A DNA stretch of 64,000 bases from Rana temporaria (lineage: Eukaryota; Chordata; Amphibia; Anura; Ranidae). A model generated the notes under the pieces. It was given only the letters and a program-made list of their open reading frames with translations. It was not told the DNA's origin and searched no databases. The first letter of the stretch is position 1; every line of letters starts with the position of its first letter. The DNA lies in contig NC_053491.1 in NCBI RefSeq assembly GCF_905171775.1, positions 140,313,983-140,377,982 on the forward strand. The letters run 5' to 3'. A program made the position numbers and the translations under genes. This document shows, piece after piece, positions 1-11,156 of the stretch.

Positions 1-1404
1 CGTTAAAAGAAAATATTCATTGCACAGGTACAGAAATCCATTACCAACTTCTAGCTAAATGTGTTAAAATTATGACATTTATAACGACGAAATGGCTCCA
101 ACGAGTTGTGTGTGCCAGTGGTGAAGTAGTTAACAGGGAACCACAGCAGCTCCAGCGTACGGTGCCAGTGAACGAGCGATGGCCTACTAAATTTGGCACA
201 GCTTAAGGCACCAGTGCATGGATGAATCTGCTCTTCAGTAAACATCACACTCTTGAGTACTGTAAAGTGTCAATTAATTCCGCGTTTAGATCCACAGCAC
301 GCCGATACGGATCAGTTTACTCAGATCCTCCCATTATACGGCAGCCTGAAAAGAAGTGACCTGCGAGAGTTAAGTGTGCAAGCTGCACATCAGTGCATTG
401 ACACAAACAATGCTATGCAGGCCAGTGCGGAGAATATTATTATTATTATGTGTAGTAGTCGGAGGAGGAAATTCACAAAAATGACAAAAGCCACTTCCCT
501 CTTCACATACGATTACACAGCTCGCCTGTACTCCAAGCACTCGGCATTCCCAAGTAACAATAAAAATAAAGGCCACATGGAACGGGTCCACAGGGAGACA
601 CCATGAAAAGGAAGCAAAACAAGAAGATTTTTCATGGAGATCAACAAACAAAAAATGAGAGCCACTTACAGAGAGGAAGGTAGAGGCTGCCAACTTAATC
701 TGATTGTGCGACGGCTGTAAACATGTTGTAGTTTTGCAAGCCAGAGTGCCGAGCATTAACACAGCTGCCGTCAAACAAGCTCCCTGTGCATGATTAAAGA
801 TTCTGATTGCTTTGCAGCAGAGCCAACACTGACCTGTTCCTGGGGGGAAGACGTAGCAACGCTGCTCGTGCGTATCCACTGTGCTGGCGACAGGCACTTG
901 GTAAAACGGCAAGTTTCAGGTCTTACCAGTCGGGTACCAGAAGTTCAGAGAAATGGACACATGCCAAGGACAACATGAGCACAGGGGGAAAAAAAAAATC
1001 TGCAGCTTTCTCCACCCACAGGGCTGTTGTGTCAATGCTGCTAAATAACTGGATCTTTATGTTATTTACTGATAACTACTACAACCTCTATGTCAGAGGT
1101 CCAAACCTCCGATCTAAAGAAATACATCATTATAATCTAGAATATATACATTATATAAATACATAGATCAAGGAAGTGAAAGTTTGCATTTCTCACTTAC
1201 AGATTTTTGGCCAATAAAGAAAGTGAAAGAAAACCTGAGCATTAATAGACAGGCCCCGCCTTAACACTCTTCCTTGTATGAGAACACGAAACATATAGGA
1301 ATACTATATCACTATGTAAACTGTTGGTGCTCAATAATGAAAAGAGGAACAGAACTCTGCATAGCATATCAGCTGTATTTATTCCATGGATTATGCATGA
1401 ATTT
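1..1404. other. Unrecognised, probably intronic DNA
   Basis: I see no recognisable gene or repeat family here. Two overlapping open frames exist (253-606 plus, 370-912 minus, 180 codons), but the predicted peptides have low-complexity stretches, no known motif and no exon-like boundaries. They are treated as chance frames. Confidence 0.5.
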
Positions 1405-1576
1405 AAAGTGGATGTAAACCCAATTTTTTTTTATTTTCTATGTCACATGTAGAGAGCGGGTACCCGTCAAAACCAGGTACCTGCTCCCCCAAAAAGGTTA
1501 CAAATGTGGCAGCAAGGGGGAGGAGGAGGCAGACAAACGTATCCTCCCCTTTTTGGGTGGAACTCCGCTTTAAAGT
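1405..1576 (-). repeat. Short copy of the GGAGTTCCACCC repeat family
   Basis: The right end reads GGGTGGAACTCCGCTTTAA, and the left end begins TTTAAAGTGGATGTAAACCC. The right end also occurs in the copies at 7515-8000 and 38209-38683. The body is much shorter than in those copies but keeps their G-rich and pyrimidine-rich blocks. The TTAA at the ends suggests a non-autonomous DNA transposon that targets TTAA. The family name is unknown to me. Confidence 0.6.
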
Positions 1577-1790
<214 letters not shown>

Positions 1791-1796
1791 TTAAAC

Positions 1797-2343
1797 TTTA
1801 AGGTGCATCTTTATTATGCACTGAATCCAACAATCACTGCAGGTGAATCTTCTAGGCGAGTCACATTCGCTGCTTTTTAACAAATTCCCACCCATAGGCC
1901 GTCATATGATGTCTTGGACTTGAGTGAGGATATCCAAATGATGCCTGCAGCTACAGAGATCATCCAGATATCCTCTTTTTCAGCCAGCGATTCCCTGCAC
2001 AGTAAGAACAATCATAGCGGCAGTTCAGCCGCTTGATTGTTCTTACAGGCAGTGGGAAGGGACACCCCCCTTCTGCTGCCCTCCAGTGCTTCTCCTGGCT
2101 CGCCGAGCATAGAGATTTCCTGTTACCAGATGGTCCCCAGTCATCTCTATGACCCAGTTATGACGTCACGTCCGGGCCGGGAGATGTAAACAATGCAGAG
2201 GACGCGGCTGGAAAGGCAGAATGTGTTTATTATATTTTTTGATCTCAGCCTTTCCAGCCTCCATAAGGAGGACCTGTTACGCGCTATTCCTATTACAAGG
2301 GATGTTTACATTCCTTGTAATAGGCATAAAAGTGATCAAATTT
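1797..2343. other. Unassigned repeat-like sequence
   Basis: No gene. There is a short hairpin at about 2006-2046 (AAGAACAATCATAGCGGC pairing with GCCGCTTGATTGTTCTT). Text near 2255-2340 (cctccataaggaggacctg, then aaaagtgatcaaa) resembles the interior of the TTAA/CCACTT copies at 2755 and 6910. Probably another partial member of that family. Confidence 0.4.
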
Positions 2344-2428
2344 GCAACTCTATATATAGAAATATGTTTTTTTTGCCTTAATAATCGATATTAAGGCAAA
2401 AAAAACATATTTCTATATATCGAGTTGC
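2344..2428. repeat. 85-bp near-perfect palindrome
   Basis: The left arm runs from GCAACTC through a T8 block to CCTTAATA. The right arm is its reverse complement, from TATTAAGG through an A8 block to GAGTTGC. Only about five bases separate the arms. The transcript or single strand would form a long hairpin. Confidence 0.9.
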
Positions 2429-3399
2429 TCAGTGCAAGAAATTAGAATGGGCAGGCACACACACATGAAATGGACTCTCACAGTGACACTGACAGCAGCA
2501 CAGATTTTAGAGCAGACTGTCGGCTCGCTAGTAATAACAATCAATGCGGCTAAGCAGCCCGGGCTCTCTCGTCTCGCCAGGAGAGCTGAGCGACCATCCG
2601 GCACATCCGCCAGCTGGCCTGAGACCCGAACAAAGCTGGAATCAGCTTTGATCGCGTCTTGGGTGTGGTAACTCGGAAAAACATCACTTCTGGTTTACTC
2701 TGGAGCCAACGGCACCAGTTTTCAAAAAAGGCCAAGATTGGCGTTATAGACCCCAGATCCCTCCATAAAGAGTACCTGTCACTACCTATTACTGTCACAA
2801 GGGAAAAATACATTCCTTGTGACAATAATAAAAGTGATCAAAAAACTATTTTTTTTAAAGGCACAGTGTAAAAATTAAAACGTAATTAAAGCGCCCCATC
2901 CCCGCGTGCTTGTGTGCCAAAGAGAACGCATACGCAAGTCGCACCAGCAAATGTAAACAATGTTCAAAACACACATCAAGTATCCCAGCGATCATTAATG
3001 CAATATCTATAGCACTAGACCTCCTCTGTAACTCTAAATAGCTAATTGTTCCATTTTTTTTTTAAACGTTGCCTATGGAGATTTTTAAGTACCCTAGTTT
3101 GTTTCCATTCGAGTGTGCGCAATTTTAAAGTGTGACATGTTAGGTATCCATTTACTCGGCGTAACATCATCTTTTACATTATACAAAAAAATTGGGCTAA
3201 CTTTACAGGGTTTTTTTAAACCGCTGAGCAAATACAGTTTGACATAAAAAGTTGCAGCGACCGCCATTTTATTTCCTAGGGTCTCTTAAAAAAAAAACAT
3301 ATATAAAACATTTGGGAATTCTGAGCAATTTTCTAGAAAAAAACTAATGATTTTTACATGTATCAGCGAAGTGCCAAAATTGGCCTGGATGGGAAGTGG
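2429..3399 (-). repeat. TTAA/CCACTT element (copy B)
   Basis: The minus strand starts CCACTTCCCATCCAGGCCAA right after TTAA (3400-3403). The body shares long blocks with copies at 4791, 6594, 9490 and 63515, for example GCCTATGGAGATTTTTAAG, ACCTCCTCTGTAACTCTAA and CTCCATAAAGAGTACCTGTC. The far end is unclear because it runs into the palindrome at 2344. Non-coding. Confidence 0.65.
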
Positions 3400-3403
3400 T
3401 TAA

Positions 3404-4552
3404 ATATTCCCCAATACTATGTCCTTATAAGTACCGTATTGTAAAATGTACAAATCGTTAATATATATTTATACCACTAATTATATGAATTAGTTGTGAG
3501 CAAGCTACTGTATAGAAAGTATATGACTCCTCCTCGCCTGCCAGGGGGAGGATATCCTTTTTTTTTTTTATGTCTACTTTTTAACTGTGTATAACAAAGT
3601 TTAAATAAATGTTTTTGAATTTTGTCTCTACTCTTTTGCTGCTATAGTCCATCATTATAGGATACTGGAGATTATCTCCAATTTTAAAGATAGTTGGGAG
3701 AAATTTGTAATTGAAGAGAACATTTTCCATTTATACGGCTATGACAAAAATGAATAAAGCTAGTGTACGTACATGAAGATGTCTTTATATTAGATGGCAG
3801 TAGGCAGGCACACAGTGGGAGAAGCAGCACTATGACCCAAACAGGCTGCATTGCATTTCATTGTAGTGTTAATCTATTACGAAGCTTACTGACGGGATAG
3901 GGACCAGAGCAAGGGCGATGACCTCATCTGGTTTTTAAATCCATTTAAAACGTATACATTCTTATGAATTTCTGATACTTCACATTCCACTTCTTGTTCC
4001 TGATTTACGAAGTGCAAATATTCATTCCATGTGTACTGCACAAACAATGGCTTCATGGTTTTAGGAATTTTTATGCTAAAGAATGGTTAGAAGTAAATTC
4101 CAGAAGTACAGTTTTACCAGGCATTCAATCTGAACACATTTAGTACTCTTTAAGCTTTTTTAGATTTTTAATAATCTTTGTTAAACCATACTATTTGCAT
4201 CAAATATAAATGTAAATGAAGTAATACAACAAGTTGTCAAAATCAGCAGTATGCTAGTTATCAGTCCTAGGAAACCAGTAGTACTTGGCACAGGATTTTG
4301 GCCAAATAATAAAGGGCAAAAAAAATACAGTATTTTGAATTTCTATAGTTTTATAACTGTAACCCAACCATTGCGTGCAAAAAACGGCCCATTTGACTGC
4401 ACACGGTGAGCTGCTAGACCAGTCTTTCTTTGCGTTATCACAGCCGTTTCTGAACCACTCTTGTAACCCTGACATACAACCATTGATAATATTGTTGGTA
4501 ACCTTGAACAAATAAAGAAAAAAAACACACAATTTTCTCAAAAATAACTTGA
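3404..4552. other. No feature recognised (AT-rich)
   Basis: AT-rich unique-looking DNA with short homopolymers and no repeat family or coding motif that I recognise. Open frames near 4254-4541 (minus) lack any known domain. Confidence 0.5.
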
Positions 4553-4800
4553 AACTAGAGCTGCAGAATTGTTAAAAAAAAAAAAATTGTGATCTCGATT
4601 CAAGCACCCTCACGATCTTAATCCGCCATTTTCTCGAGTCATGTAACAAGTGCAGAGCCGTTTTCTGCTCAGAGCTGTAATAAAATAAAAAAAAAACTGC
4701 CAAAGTTTACCACAACAGCGCAGCGCCATTTGGTACATTTAGATCAAAAGGGATGAACTTCAGTCTGCAAATGAGGTCAGTTTAACCACTTAAAGACTAA

Positions 4801-5457
4801 GGGCCAGATTCACACACATTTGCACTTGCGCCGCGTATCAGTGATAAGCTACACCGCCGTATCTTACCTGGCGGAATTTCGAATCCTCAGCGAATTTGCG
4901 CCGTAAGTTACGGCTGCGTAGTGTTTTTCTGGCGGCGTATTTGAAATTGGGCGGGTTGGGGGCGTGATTCATTTAAATGAAGCGCGTCCCCGCGCCGAAT
5001 GAACTGCGCATGCTCCGTTTTGAAATTTCCCGCCGTGCTTTGCGCGAAATGACGTCGCACCGACGTCATTTTTTGAACTTCGACGTGAGTTACGTCCTTT
5101 CCTATTCACGGACGACTTGCGCAAAAAAAAAATTTTTTAAATTCGAATAGCAGCTTTAACTATACGCCGGGAAAAGCCGACTAGCGACGACGTAAGAGAA
5201 TGCGACGGCCGCGCGAACCTTCGTGAATCGCCGGAAAAAGCTAATTAGCATACCCGACGCGGAAAACGACGCGAACTCCACCCAGCGGGCGCCGAAATAT
5301 TGCACCTACGATCTGAAGGCGTACACCTGTCGGATCGAAGCCAGAAGCCGTCGTATCTTGGTTTGAGGATTCAAACTAAAGATACGACGCGGCAAATTTG
5401 AAAATACGCCGGTGTATCAGAAGATACACCGGCGTACTTGCTCTGAGAATCTGGCCC
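4801..5457. mobile_element. Harbinger-like MITE with TAA target duplication
   Basis: Inverted ends GGGCCAGATTC and GAATCTGGCCC are flanked on both sides by TAA (4798-4800 and 5458-5460). Removing 657 bp plus one TAA restores the interrupted CCACTT element. A 3-bp TAA/TTA duplication is typical of PIF/Harbinger elements; there is no transposase, so it is non-autonomous. The interior is rich in CpG and short palindromes (for example ATACACCGGCGTA near the right end). Confidence 0.8.
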
Positions 5458-5523
5458 TAAACCTTTTTCTGACACTTGTTTCTAACAATTTAAAATCAGT
5501 ATGTATTGCTAGAAAATTACTTA

Positions 5524-5525
<2 letters not shown>

Positions 5526-5581
<56 letters not shown>
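5526..5581. repeat. (CA)n then (TA)n microsatellite
   Basis: CA repeats followed by TA repeats, sitting in copy C just before GCAGAGACCCTAGAG. This is the same position as the (AT)n of copy A. Confidence 0.95.
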
Positions 5582-5583
<2 letters not shown>

Positions 5584-5900
5584 AAATAGCAGAGACCCTA
5601 GAGAATAAAATGGCAGCCGTTGCAATATTTTATATTGTATTTGCGCAACGGTCTTTGAAAAGCAATTTTGGGGGGAAAATACACTTTAATGAATGAATAA
5701 AAAAAAATAAAAAAACAGTAAAGTTAGCCCAATTTTTTTGTAGAATGGGAAAGATTATGTTGCGCCGAGAATCGTGAGAGAATCCTGATCCATATTCGAA
5801 CCAAAAAAAAAAAAGTGATTTTCATTTTATCCAGAATTGTGTGGTCTAATTTAAACTGACAAAGGTAAATCAGCAGTTACATTATTTATTTCATATTTAA

Positions 5901-6333
5901 CCATTTGGCTCCTGGGCACTTTCACCCCCTTTCTGGCAAAGCCAATTTTCAGTGATGTCGCACTATGAATGACAATCGTGCAGTCATGCAGCACCGTACA
6001 CAAAAAAAGCTTTTTTTGGTGGTATTTAAATCACCACTGTTTTTTTTTTTTGCTAGACGAAAAAAAAAAACATACATTTTGGGGAAAGTAAAAACAAGAT
6101 TCTGTTATAAAATTTTGCAAACCTGTCATTTTTCTCCTTCACTGATGTGCGCTGATGAGGCTGCACTGGTGAGCACTGTTAGCGCTGCACTGATAATCTA
6201 CATTATCAGTGTAGATGTCCCCTTTTACACTTGCCAGTTATCGGCTCTCTCCTCTCCTCATGTAGCGGGAGTCTCCCAGAACTGGAGGACCGTGCTGTAG
6301 CTGTCATTCGGCTATAGCATGGTGGTCAAGCGG
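5901..6333 (+). mobile_element. TTAA-flanked short element
   Basis: TTAA at 5897-5900 and 6334-6337 bracket a 433-bp element starting CCATTTGGCTCCTGGGC and ending GGTCAAGCGG. Its interior (GTGGTATTTAAATCACC, poly-A/T blocks) resembles the longer elements at 20561-21192 and 62269-63210. Non-coding. Confidence 0.65.
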
Positions 6334-6593
6334 TTAATATTTTTTTTTTTTTTAAACACACACTTTGGTTTTGAGGATTCAACAACATATTTTTAATAGT
6401 AAAACAAATAAAAAAATGTCATGGACTAAAGTGATGGGACCCCTACATGAATTTTATGTTGCACACCCTTGAGAGACGATCACAGCAAACAAGAGATTTC
6501 TGTAGCTCATTGTAACCCAAGTGTAAAACTGGGATAACTTTACCAGCCGAGATGTGACATAACCCGTAAAAGTACTACGATTGTAGGTATTAA

Positions 6594-7430
6594 CCACTTG
6601 AAGACCAGACCTTTTTCTGGCACTTTTTGTTTACAAGTAAAATCAGAAGCATTACTCTGCAGAGAACCGTGGTTGTGCAAGAGTGGAGTGTGGTGGTGTG
6701 AAGGAGACGATGGAGCATTTCTTGCCTCAGTGCCTCTTCAACTTAGAAGTCTAAAAGCGGGTGGGTGGGCTTTCTTCCAGTCTTCTTCATGTAAACACAG
6801 AAGCGACGTCACAACTTCCGATGTACGTGGCTGCCAATGGCGCCGCTTTAAAAATTACAGTATTCAGAATCGGTTTTTGGAAGAGGGATTTGGGGTCTTT
6901 TAGACCACCGATCCCTCCATAAAGAGTACCTGTCACCACCAATTATTGTCACAAGGGATGTTTACATTCCTTGTGCTAGCAATAAAAGTGATCAAGTTTT
7001 TCTCCCCAAAAGTGACGTAAAAAAAAAAAAAAAATTAAATAAGAATTTTTTTTTTAAAGCACCACTGTCCCTGCGAGCAAAGAAAACGAACATGCAAGTC
7101 GCACCCGCATATGTAAACGGTGTTTAAATCACACATGTGAGGTATCGCCGCAATCGTCAGAGCAAGATAAATAAATCTAGCACTAGATCTCCTCTGTAAC
7201 TCTAATGCCGTGTACACACGGTCGGAATTTCCAACAAGAAAAGTTCGATGTGAGCTTTTGGTCGGGAATTCCGACTGTGTGTAGGCTCCATCAGACGGTC
7301 GGAATTTCAGGTGACCGTGTGTATGCAACACAAGTTTGATCCAAAATTTAGTCAGAAAAAAATCCACGGTTTTCTTGTCGGCATTTCCGATCGTGTGTAC
7401 GCGGAATTTCCTGGTAACCTATGGAGATTT
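6594..7430 (+). repeat. TTAA/CCACTT element (copy D), internally deleted and interrupted
   Basis: Starts CCACTTGAAGACCAGACC after TTAA (6590-6593). It shares CTCCATAAAGAGTACCTGTC and CTCCTCTGTAACTCTAA with copies B and E. It is interrupted after CTGTAACTC by the GTACACACGG repeat at 7205 and resumes near CCTATGGAGATTTTTGGGG. Confidence 0.65.
7205..7412 (+). repeat. TAATGCC-GTGTACACACGG MITE-like repeat
   Basis: Begins TAATGCCGTGTACACACGGTC and contains several inverted and direct copies of GGTCGGAATTTCC and CGTGTGTA. A related copy lies at 56195, and its motifs also recur in the minisatellite at 56841. It is inserted into copy D of the CCACTT family. Confidence 0.6.
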
Positions 7431-7514
7431 TTGGGGACCCATTTAATATTAGGCTGGTGGACATAAAGTTATGGCTGATTGGTATATATTCTGTATAAGA
7501 TTCCCATAATCAAC

Positions 7515-8000
7515 ATAAAATGGAGGTCCACACAAAAATGTAACCTCTGCTTTTCAGAACTCTCTCCCCCCCCCCCCACTGGTGTCACATTTGGCACCTT
7601 TCAGGGAGGAGGGGGGTGCAGATACCTGTATAATACAGGTATTTCCACCCACTTCTGGGCATAGACCCTCACAGAATCTGCGGGGGTCTACATCACATCC
7701 TATCGTCCTCCGCTGTCTTGTGGGAGACAGAAGACAGGAGGAACAGTTTCGATTGCGCAGCACAACTCGCGTATGCGCAGTAGGGAAACAGGAAGTGAAG
7801 CCGCAAGGCTTAATTTCCTGATTTCCTTAGCGAAGGTGGTGGCGGCGGCAGCATCCGAAGACCGAGGCACGGGTCGGCCTCGGGTGCCGACATCGCGGGC
7901 GCGCTGGACAGGTAAGTGTCCATATTTTAAAAGTCAGCAGCTGCAGTATTTGTAGCTGCGGACTTTTAAAAAAACATTTTTTGGTGGACCTCCGCTTAAA
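7515..8000 (+). repeat. GGAGTTCCACCC-family repeat, near full length
   Basis: Starts near ATGGAGGTCCACAC and ends TTTGGTGGACCTCCGCTTAA. Interior blocks GGTGTCACATTTGGCACCTTTC, a G-run, ATACCTGTAT and AAAGTCAGCAGCTGCAGTAT recur in the copies at 37300 and 38209. It contains no open frame of interest, only shadows of the shared blocks. Confidence 0.75.
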
Positions 8001-8078
8001 GACCCAAAATATTAGTAAGGACATCTACCAATTATGCTATGGTGGTTTGTTCAATTAAAAAAAATGGCAATACATTAA

Positions 8079-8404
8079 GACCCCTTTCACATGCGCTTTT
8101 TCCGATCAGGTCACCTGTCAGTTTTTCAGACGGACCTGTTCGGACACTCCATTCACTGTCCACTGAAACCTGCTGCGATCCAATCCGTGAAATCCAGATG
8201 GATAATAACCCTATTTTGCATCCGTCTGGCGGATCAGATGAAAAAACGGACAGATGCTCTGTGTTCATCCAATCTCCCCATAGAGGAGAGCGGGACTCTG
8301 ATACGTCCGTCTCTGCACAGTAAGCAGAGTTGGACCTGTCATCTGCCCGCTCATTGGATCAATCTCCCGCTTAGCAAACCAGAGTTCGCCATGTGATAGA
8401 ACCC
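8079..8404 (+). mobile_element. TAA-flanked MITE (CCCCTTTCACAT ends)
   Basis: TAA at 8076-8078 and at 8405-8407 bracket 326 bp. The left end is GACCCCTTTCACATGCGC. The right end, read inverted, is GGGTTCTATCACATGGCG. The interior (GGATCAGATGAAAAAACGGAC, CCCCATAGAGGAGAGCGG) is shared in part with the element at 60989-61273. Harbinger-type target duplication; no coding capacity. Confidence 0.7.
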
Positions 8405-8625
8405 TAAAGCAGAACTAAACCTTAGCCACTGTTTGATCTGCAGTTACCATGGTGCTGCACATGTGATTAATTGTGGTACCAGCCATTTGGTGGCTTGACA
8501 GTTCAGCTGAGAGCAAAAGCAACTGTGAAAGTTAATATTCACGGCATGCTTTGAATGTAACCGTGTTCAGAAACAATAAAATGGATGGGTTTCGTTCCAC
8601 CTAAACAAACATTTTTTATAAAGTG
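8405..8625 (+). repeat. Repeat shared with 61570-61806
   Basis: AGAACTAAACC, TGATCTGCAGTTACCATGG, GGCTTGACAGTTCAGCTGAG and GGCATGCTTTGAATGTAACCG recur in order at 61570. It ends near GGGTTTCGTTCCACCT. Family unknown; non-coding. Confidence 0.6.
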
Positions 8626-9485
8626 CAAAAAGTAAAGATTGGAATATCAGTTTCCTTGAAATAAAATCAGCAGGTCAAACTACAGTAAGTATACAATGAA
8701 AAAAGTCAAACACGCGGTATTATTCCCTGGATCTAAGCAAGTCCATTGAGAGAAACTAAATGCATCCCGATTATCATCTCATCCACCCTCCAGCTATATG
8801 CACCAGATGACTACCGCACTGTAAAATAATACGCCTCAATGGGATCTCCAATTCAAACACTATACAAAGAGATGAAAAAAAGACAATGTCCACAATACCC
8901 TGGGAAGGATGAAGTTAACACATAGGTCTTTATTTAACGATTTAAACCCAAATAAAACTAATAGCTGAAACTACAGAGGATATCCAGACATCCCAGGTTC
9001 CCCATGACCTACAATTTCAGATATTATCATCTTGGATCAAGAGACACATTTTCATATACAGGATATAAACTAGCATTACAAGCATCTTCAGACCTAAATT
9101 GTATGACTTAAAGTGGATCTTTGCTGCATTTGAGCACCACAAACCAAAAACACCATTTCATTCATTTTTAATGTTCAAAGCAAACTCCCCCATCCATCCA
9201 TGTCTCCATGCTTTATTTTGTTGAGAAATCACATTGAAAACCAACCCCCTAGCATTTCTGGCCATTGCCATCTGGAGTAAGGCCAAATAATTCATATAGC
9301 ATTTACTCCCTGTAATCTATCTTCCCTTAGCTTGGGCATGCATGCAGGAGAGTGTGCTTAGCTGAGAAAAACCCCTTCTCCTGTCCTCACCTCCTAAAGA
9401 CTCCTGGGATGTATGACATAGTTTGCCTAGGCAGGAAACCAAAAAGTAACTAAAAGAAATTGGGAAAAAAAAAAAAAAAAGAAGT
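8626..9485. other. No feature recognised
   Basis: Unique-looking AT-rich sequence ending in a 17-A run near 9464-9480. No gene or repeat family recognised. Confidence 0.5.
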
Positions 9486-9489
9486 TTAA

Positions 9490-10581
9490 CCTTTTGAAGA
9501 CCAGGCCTATTTCGGACATTTGTTGCTTACAAGTTAAAAATCTGTATTTTTTGCTAAAGAATTACATAGAACCCCCAAACATTATTATTTTATTTCTTTT
9601 TAACAGAGACCCTAGAGAAAAAAATGGTGGTCATTGTAAGATTTTATGTCACACTGTATTTGCGCAGTGGTCTTTCAAACGCAATATTTTTTTAAAAAAA
9701 AAATACACTTCAATTAATAAATAAAAAAATAAAATAAAAAAAGTTAAGTTAGCCCAATTATTTTTTTTGCATAATGTGAAAGATGTTACACAGAGTAAAT
9801 AGACACCCAACATGTCATGGTTTAAAAAAACGGCACACACTTGTGGAACGGCAACAAACTACAGTACTTAAAAATGTCCATAGGCAACGCTTACATTTTT
9901 TTCTGTTTAGCGTTACAGAGGTGGTCTAGTGCTTTAATTATAGCTCTTCTGATTGCAGCAATACCTCACGTGTTGTTTAAACACTGTTTACATTTGTGGG
10001 CGTGCTTTAAGTATGCGTTCATTTGGCGCATAAGCACGGAGGGCTGGGGCACTTTAAAAAAAAAATTTTTCACATTTGTTTTTTTTTTCACACTGTGCCT
10101 TAAATTTATTAATTTATCACTTTTATTGCTGTCATAAGGAATGTAAACCTCCCTTGTGACAGTAATAGGCAGTGACAGGTACTCTTTATGGAGGGACTGG
10201 GGTCTATGAGACCTCAAATCCATCCTCTGCATTTGAAAGTATTTAAAAATGCCAAGATTGGCGTTTTTGTATACTTTAGATTTTTGAAAACTGGCGCCGT
10301 TGGCTCCAGAGTAAACAAGAAGTGGTTGTTTCCAGGTTACTACAGCCGAGACCCGATCAAAGTCGATTTCGGCTTTGTTTGGGTCCCCGGCTAGCTGGCG
10401 GATGTGCTCCCTGGTTGCTAATGTCTCCTAGTGTGATGAGAGAGCTCGGGCGAGCGGTGGGGTGGTACGTTCCCTCGCACTGTTTGTAATAATAGCCGAG
10501 CAGCTTCTTAGCCGCATCAGTTGTTAGAGAGCCAACCGTTGGCTCTAAAAAAAAAGAAGAAGTACTGGGGTAATGTAGTGG
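9490..10581 (+). mobile_element. TTAA/CCACTT element, longest complete copy (E)
   Basis: TTAA at 9486-9489 and 10582-10585 bracket 1,092 bp. It starts CCTTTTGAAGACCAGGCC and ends GGGTAATGTAGTGG. All blocks seen in the other copies are present. Several run in opposite sense relative to copy D, so internal inverted organisation or fused copies are possible. No transposase frame is visible; non-autonomous. Confidence 0.7.
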
Positions 10582-10641
10582 TTAAAACAGGTAAATATGT
10601 TGCACTTTCCCATTTACTAATGCTAGCAGCATTAGGATTAA

Positions 10642-10836
10642 AAAAAGAGATTTTTAATACAGCTTACCTGTAAAATCTTTTTCTTGGAGTACATCACGGG
10701 ACACAGAGCGGCATTCATTACTATATGGGTTATATGGAGTACCTTCAGGTGTAGACACTGGCAATCTCAAACAGGAAATGCCCCTCCCTATATAACCCCC
10801 TCCCATAGGAGGAGTACCTCAGTTTTGTAGCAAGCA
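10642..10836 (-). repeat. DIRS 3' terminal repeat with element-specific extension
   Basis: About 10696-10836 is the inverted counterpart of 16504-16648, sharing CATCACGGGACACAGAGCGG and, further in, CAAACAGGAAATGCCCCTCC. The outer 50 bases (10642-10695, AAAAAGAGATTTTTAATACAG onward) are not present in the 5' repeat but are present, inverted, in the internal complementary region. This asymmetry is as expected for DIRS termini. Confidence 0.85.
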
Positions 10837-10879
10837 GTATGCCTCCCAAAATGGTCCTCAAAAAAAGAGGGGTGGGAGC

Positions 10880-10993
10880 TCTGTGTCCCGTGATGTACTC
10901 CAAGAAAAAGATTTTACAGGTAAGCTGTATTAAAAATCTCTTTTTCTTTATCGTACATCACGGGACACAGAGCGGCATTCATTACTATATGGG
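10880..10993 (-). repeat. DIRS internal complementary region (ICR)
   Basis: Positions 10880-10946 are the reverse complement of the left extremity (10642-10707). They are followed without a gap by a segment (TTTCTTTATCGTACATCACG onward, to 10993) that is the reverse complement of the right extremity. The fused complement of both ends is the template thought to let DIRS cDNA rebuild its termini and circularise. Confidence 0.88.
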
Positions 10994-11156
10994 ATGTCCC
11001 AAAGCAATGCTTACAATGAGGGGAGGGAGAACATCTCCAAGACAAAAGGATTTAATTTAGAGATATACTCAAATCATAATAAATCCAACTTAGTTGAGAA
11101 AAATAAATTTTTTTAAATTTAACTCGAACAAGAGGAGCCCCCGGAATCCGAGGGTC

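Larger units (their letters stand above)
4791..5760 (+). repeat. TTAA/CCACTT element (copy C), split by a nested MITE
   Basis: Text up to TTTAACCACTTAAAGACTAA and text resuming with ACCTTTTTCTGACACTTG match the continuous start of the copy at 6594. The gap is exactly the TAA-flanked insertion at 4801-5457. Downstream, GCAGAGACCCTAGAGAA and AAGTTAGCCCAATTTTTTT match the copy at 9490. The far end blends into other repeats near 5760. Confidence 0.7.

Noticed and set aside
370..912. 180-codon minus-strand open frame
   Set aside because: No recognisable domain, poly-Asn from an ATT repeat, Cys-rich random look and no splice-site support; probably chance.
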